From an uncultured Pseudocitrobacter sp. (lineage in GTDB: Bacteria > Pseudomonadota > Gammaproteobacteria > Enterobacterales > Enterobacteriaceae): a stretch of DNA of 62,057 bases. The stretch spans positions 1 to 62,057 of the forward strand of contig CAJYVI010000011.1 in NCBI GenBank assembly GCA_913778145.1. Direction: 5' to 3'. The stretch's first letter is position 1. Every line of letters begins with the position of its first letter. Position numbers and translations under genes: made by a program. The notes beneath the pieces were generated by a model. That model saw nothing but the letters and a program-made list of their open reading frames with translations. It was not told where the DNA came from and searched no databases. Shown here one piece after another: positions 61,386-62,057 of this stretch.

Positions 61386-61394
61386 GGACGTTTT

Positions 61395-61775
61395 ATGCCG
61401 CACTTTATTGTTGAATGCAGTGACAACATCCGTGAAGAAGCCGACCTGCCGGGGCTGTTCGCCAAAGTGAATCCGGCGCTGGCCGCCACGGGGATTTTTC
61501 CGCTGGCGGGTATTCGCAGCCGCGTGCATTGGGTCGATACCTGGCAGATGGCCGACGGGCAGCGTGATTATGCCTTCGTGCATATGACGTTGAAAATCGG
61601 CGCAGGTCGCAGCCTGGAAAGCCGTCAGCAGGCGGGTGAAATGCTGTTTGAACTGATTAAAACGCACTTCGCCGCCCTGATGGAGAGCCGCCTGCTGGCG
61701 TTGTCGTTTGAGATTGAAGAGCTGCACCCGACGCTGAATTTTAAACAAAACAACGTGCACGCGTTGTTTAAGTAG
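61395..61775 (+). CDS. hpaF: 5-carboxymethyl-2-hydroxymuconate delta-isomerase
   Basis: A 126-aa tautomerase-superfamily enzyme, isomerising 5-carboxymethyl-2-hydroxymuconate for HpaG. After Met1 removal Pro2 (MPHFIVECSDNI) is the catalytic base. Start at 61395 follows AAGGACG. Operons of this type continue with hpaH and hpaI; here a REP array follows and the window ends, so continuation is not visible. Confidence 0.96.
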   Translation: MPHFIVECSDNIREEADLPGLFAKVNPALAATGIFPLAGIRSRVHWVDTWQMADGQRDYAFVHMTLKIGAGRSLESRQQAGEMLFELIKTHFAALMESRLLALSFEIEELHPTLNFKQNNVHALFK

Positions 61776-61787
61776 GGTGCAGGTTGC

Positions 61788-62057
61788 CCGGTGGCGCTGC
61801 GCTTACCGGGCCTACAAGCCCCCAAACCGTACACCGTAGGCCGGATGAGGCGAAGCCGCCATCCGGCAAAAAACAGCACCGAACCGTAGGCCGGATAAGG
61901 CGAAGCCGCCATCCGGCAAAAAACAGCACCGAACCGTAGGCCGGATAAGGCGCAGCCGCCATCCGGCAAAAAAACAGCACCGAACCGTAGGCCGGATAAG
62001 GCGCAGCCGCCATCCGGCAAAAAAACAGCACCGAACCGTAGGCCGGATAAGGCGCAG
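61788..62057. repeat. REP unit followed by tandem 50-bp REP array
   Basis: After one REP (GCCCGGTGGCGCTGCGCTTACC, 61788 on) come five tandem units starting CCGTAGGCCGGAT at 61834, 61884, 61934, 61985 and 62036, the last cut by the window end. The period is 50 bp, becoming 51 when the A-run in the spacer grows from six to seven. Units 1-2 carry GGCGAAGCCGCC, units 3-5 GGCGCAGCCGCC, showing stepwise duplication. The array continues beyond the window. Confidence 0.93.

Noticed and set aside
61625-62031. Repetitive-peptide ORFs (RMAAAPYPAYGSV repeats)
   Set aside because: They are translations of the tandem REP array downstream of hpaF, not genes.
61834-62057. CRISPR array
   Set aside because: The period of 50-51 bp is constant, but the spacers are identical between units and no cas genes are present; it is a tandem REP array.

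Overview
This is an enterobacterial chromosome segment. Nearly every protein is recognisable as an Escherichia coli-type orthologue, usually of identical length, but the region is not E. coli. It carries a complete nqrABCDEF-nqrM sodium pump between dpaA (yafK) and dinB, pobA between yjjQ and yjjP, an hpa (4-hydroxyphenylacetate) cluster beside tsr, and many BIME/REP repeats. This points to a GC-moderate member of the Enterobacter, Lelliottia, Leclercia, Klebsiella or Kosakonia part of the family; genus cannot be settled from the sequence alone.

Layout. (1) 1-16.9 kb is collinear with the E. coli 5-minute region: fadE (cut by the window edge), gmhA, yafJ, dpaA, then the nqr operon, dinB-yafP, pepD, gpt, frsA and crl. 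The yafNO toxin-antitoxin pair that separates dinB from yafP in E. coli is absent. (2) At about 16.9-17.05 kb a double BIME separates crl from radA. In E. coli K-12, crl is followed by phoE-proBA and radA lies near 99.6 min, so this is a synteny breakpoint. (3) 17-52 kb follows the E. coli 99-minute region in the reverse of the K-12 direction: radA-serB, ytjB-lplA, yjjJ, deoCABD, yjjI-yjjW, a CNT nucleoside transporter, yjjV, ytjA, osmY, prfC, yjjG-rimI-holD, rsmC, three tRNA-Leu(CAG) genes, yjjZ, fhuF, bglJ/yjjQ, yjjPB, dnaTC, yjjA, opgB, tsr. Insertions relative to K-12 are the transporter, a diguanylate cyclase, an orphan PTS IIC with a YbaK-like protein, and pobA; yjjU is missing. (4) 53.8-57.06 kb is an accessory stretch: an Ldh2-family reductase, a LuxR-type regulator and a ToxR/CadC-like regulator with a FidL-like partner. 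(5) 57.06-61.8 kb holds hpaR divergent from hpaGEDF, followed by a tandem 50-bp REP array that runs off the window end.

How the genes work together. NqrA-F plus NqrM make a respiratory Na+ pump. deoCABD, the CNT transporter and possibly the glycyl-radical pair YjjI/YjjW form a nucleoside-catabolism neighbourhood with recognisable DeoR operators and CRP sites. hpaGEDF covers ring cleavage of homoprotocatechuate and the next steps; pobA supplies a separate aromatic hydroxylation. dnaT-dnaC, holD and dinB act in replication or translesion synthesis.

The items most worth a second look are the palindromic element found twice, each time 4 bp after a stop codon and filling a convergent intergenic gap; the 50-bp repeat unit shared by two arrays 8 kb apart; the crl-radA breakpoint at a BIME; a 31-bp perfect operator-like palindrome before the orphan PTS gene; and the LuxR/CadC/FidL regulatory cluster. 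I did not find a clear defence system, prophage, insertion sequence or CRISPR array.
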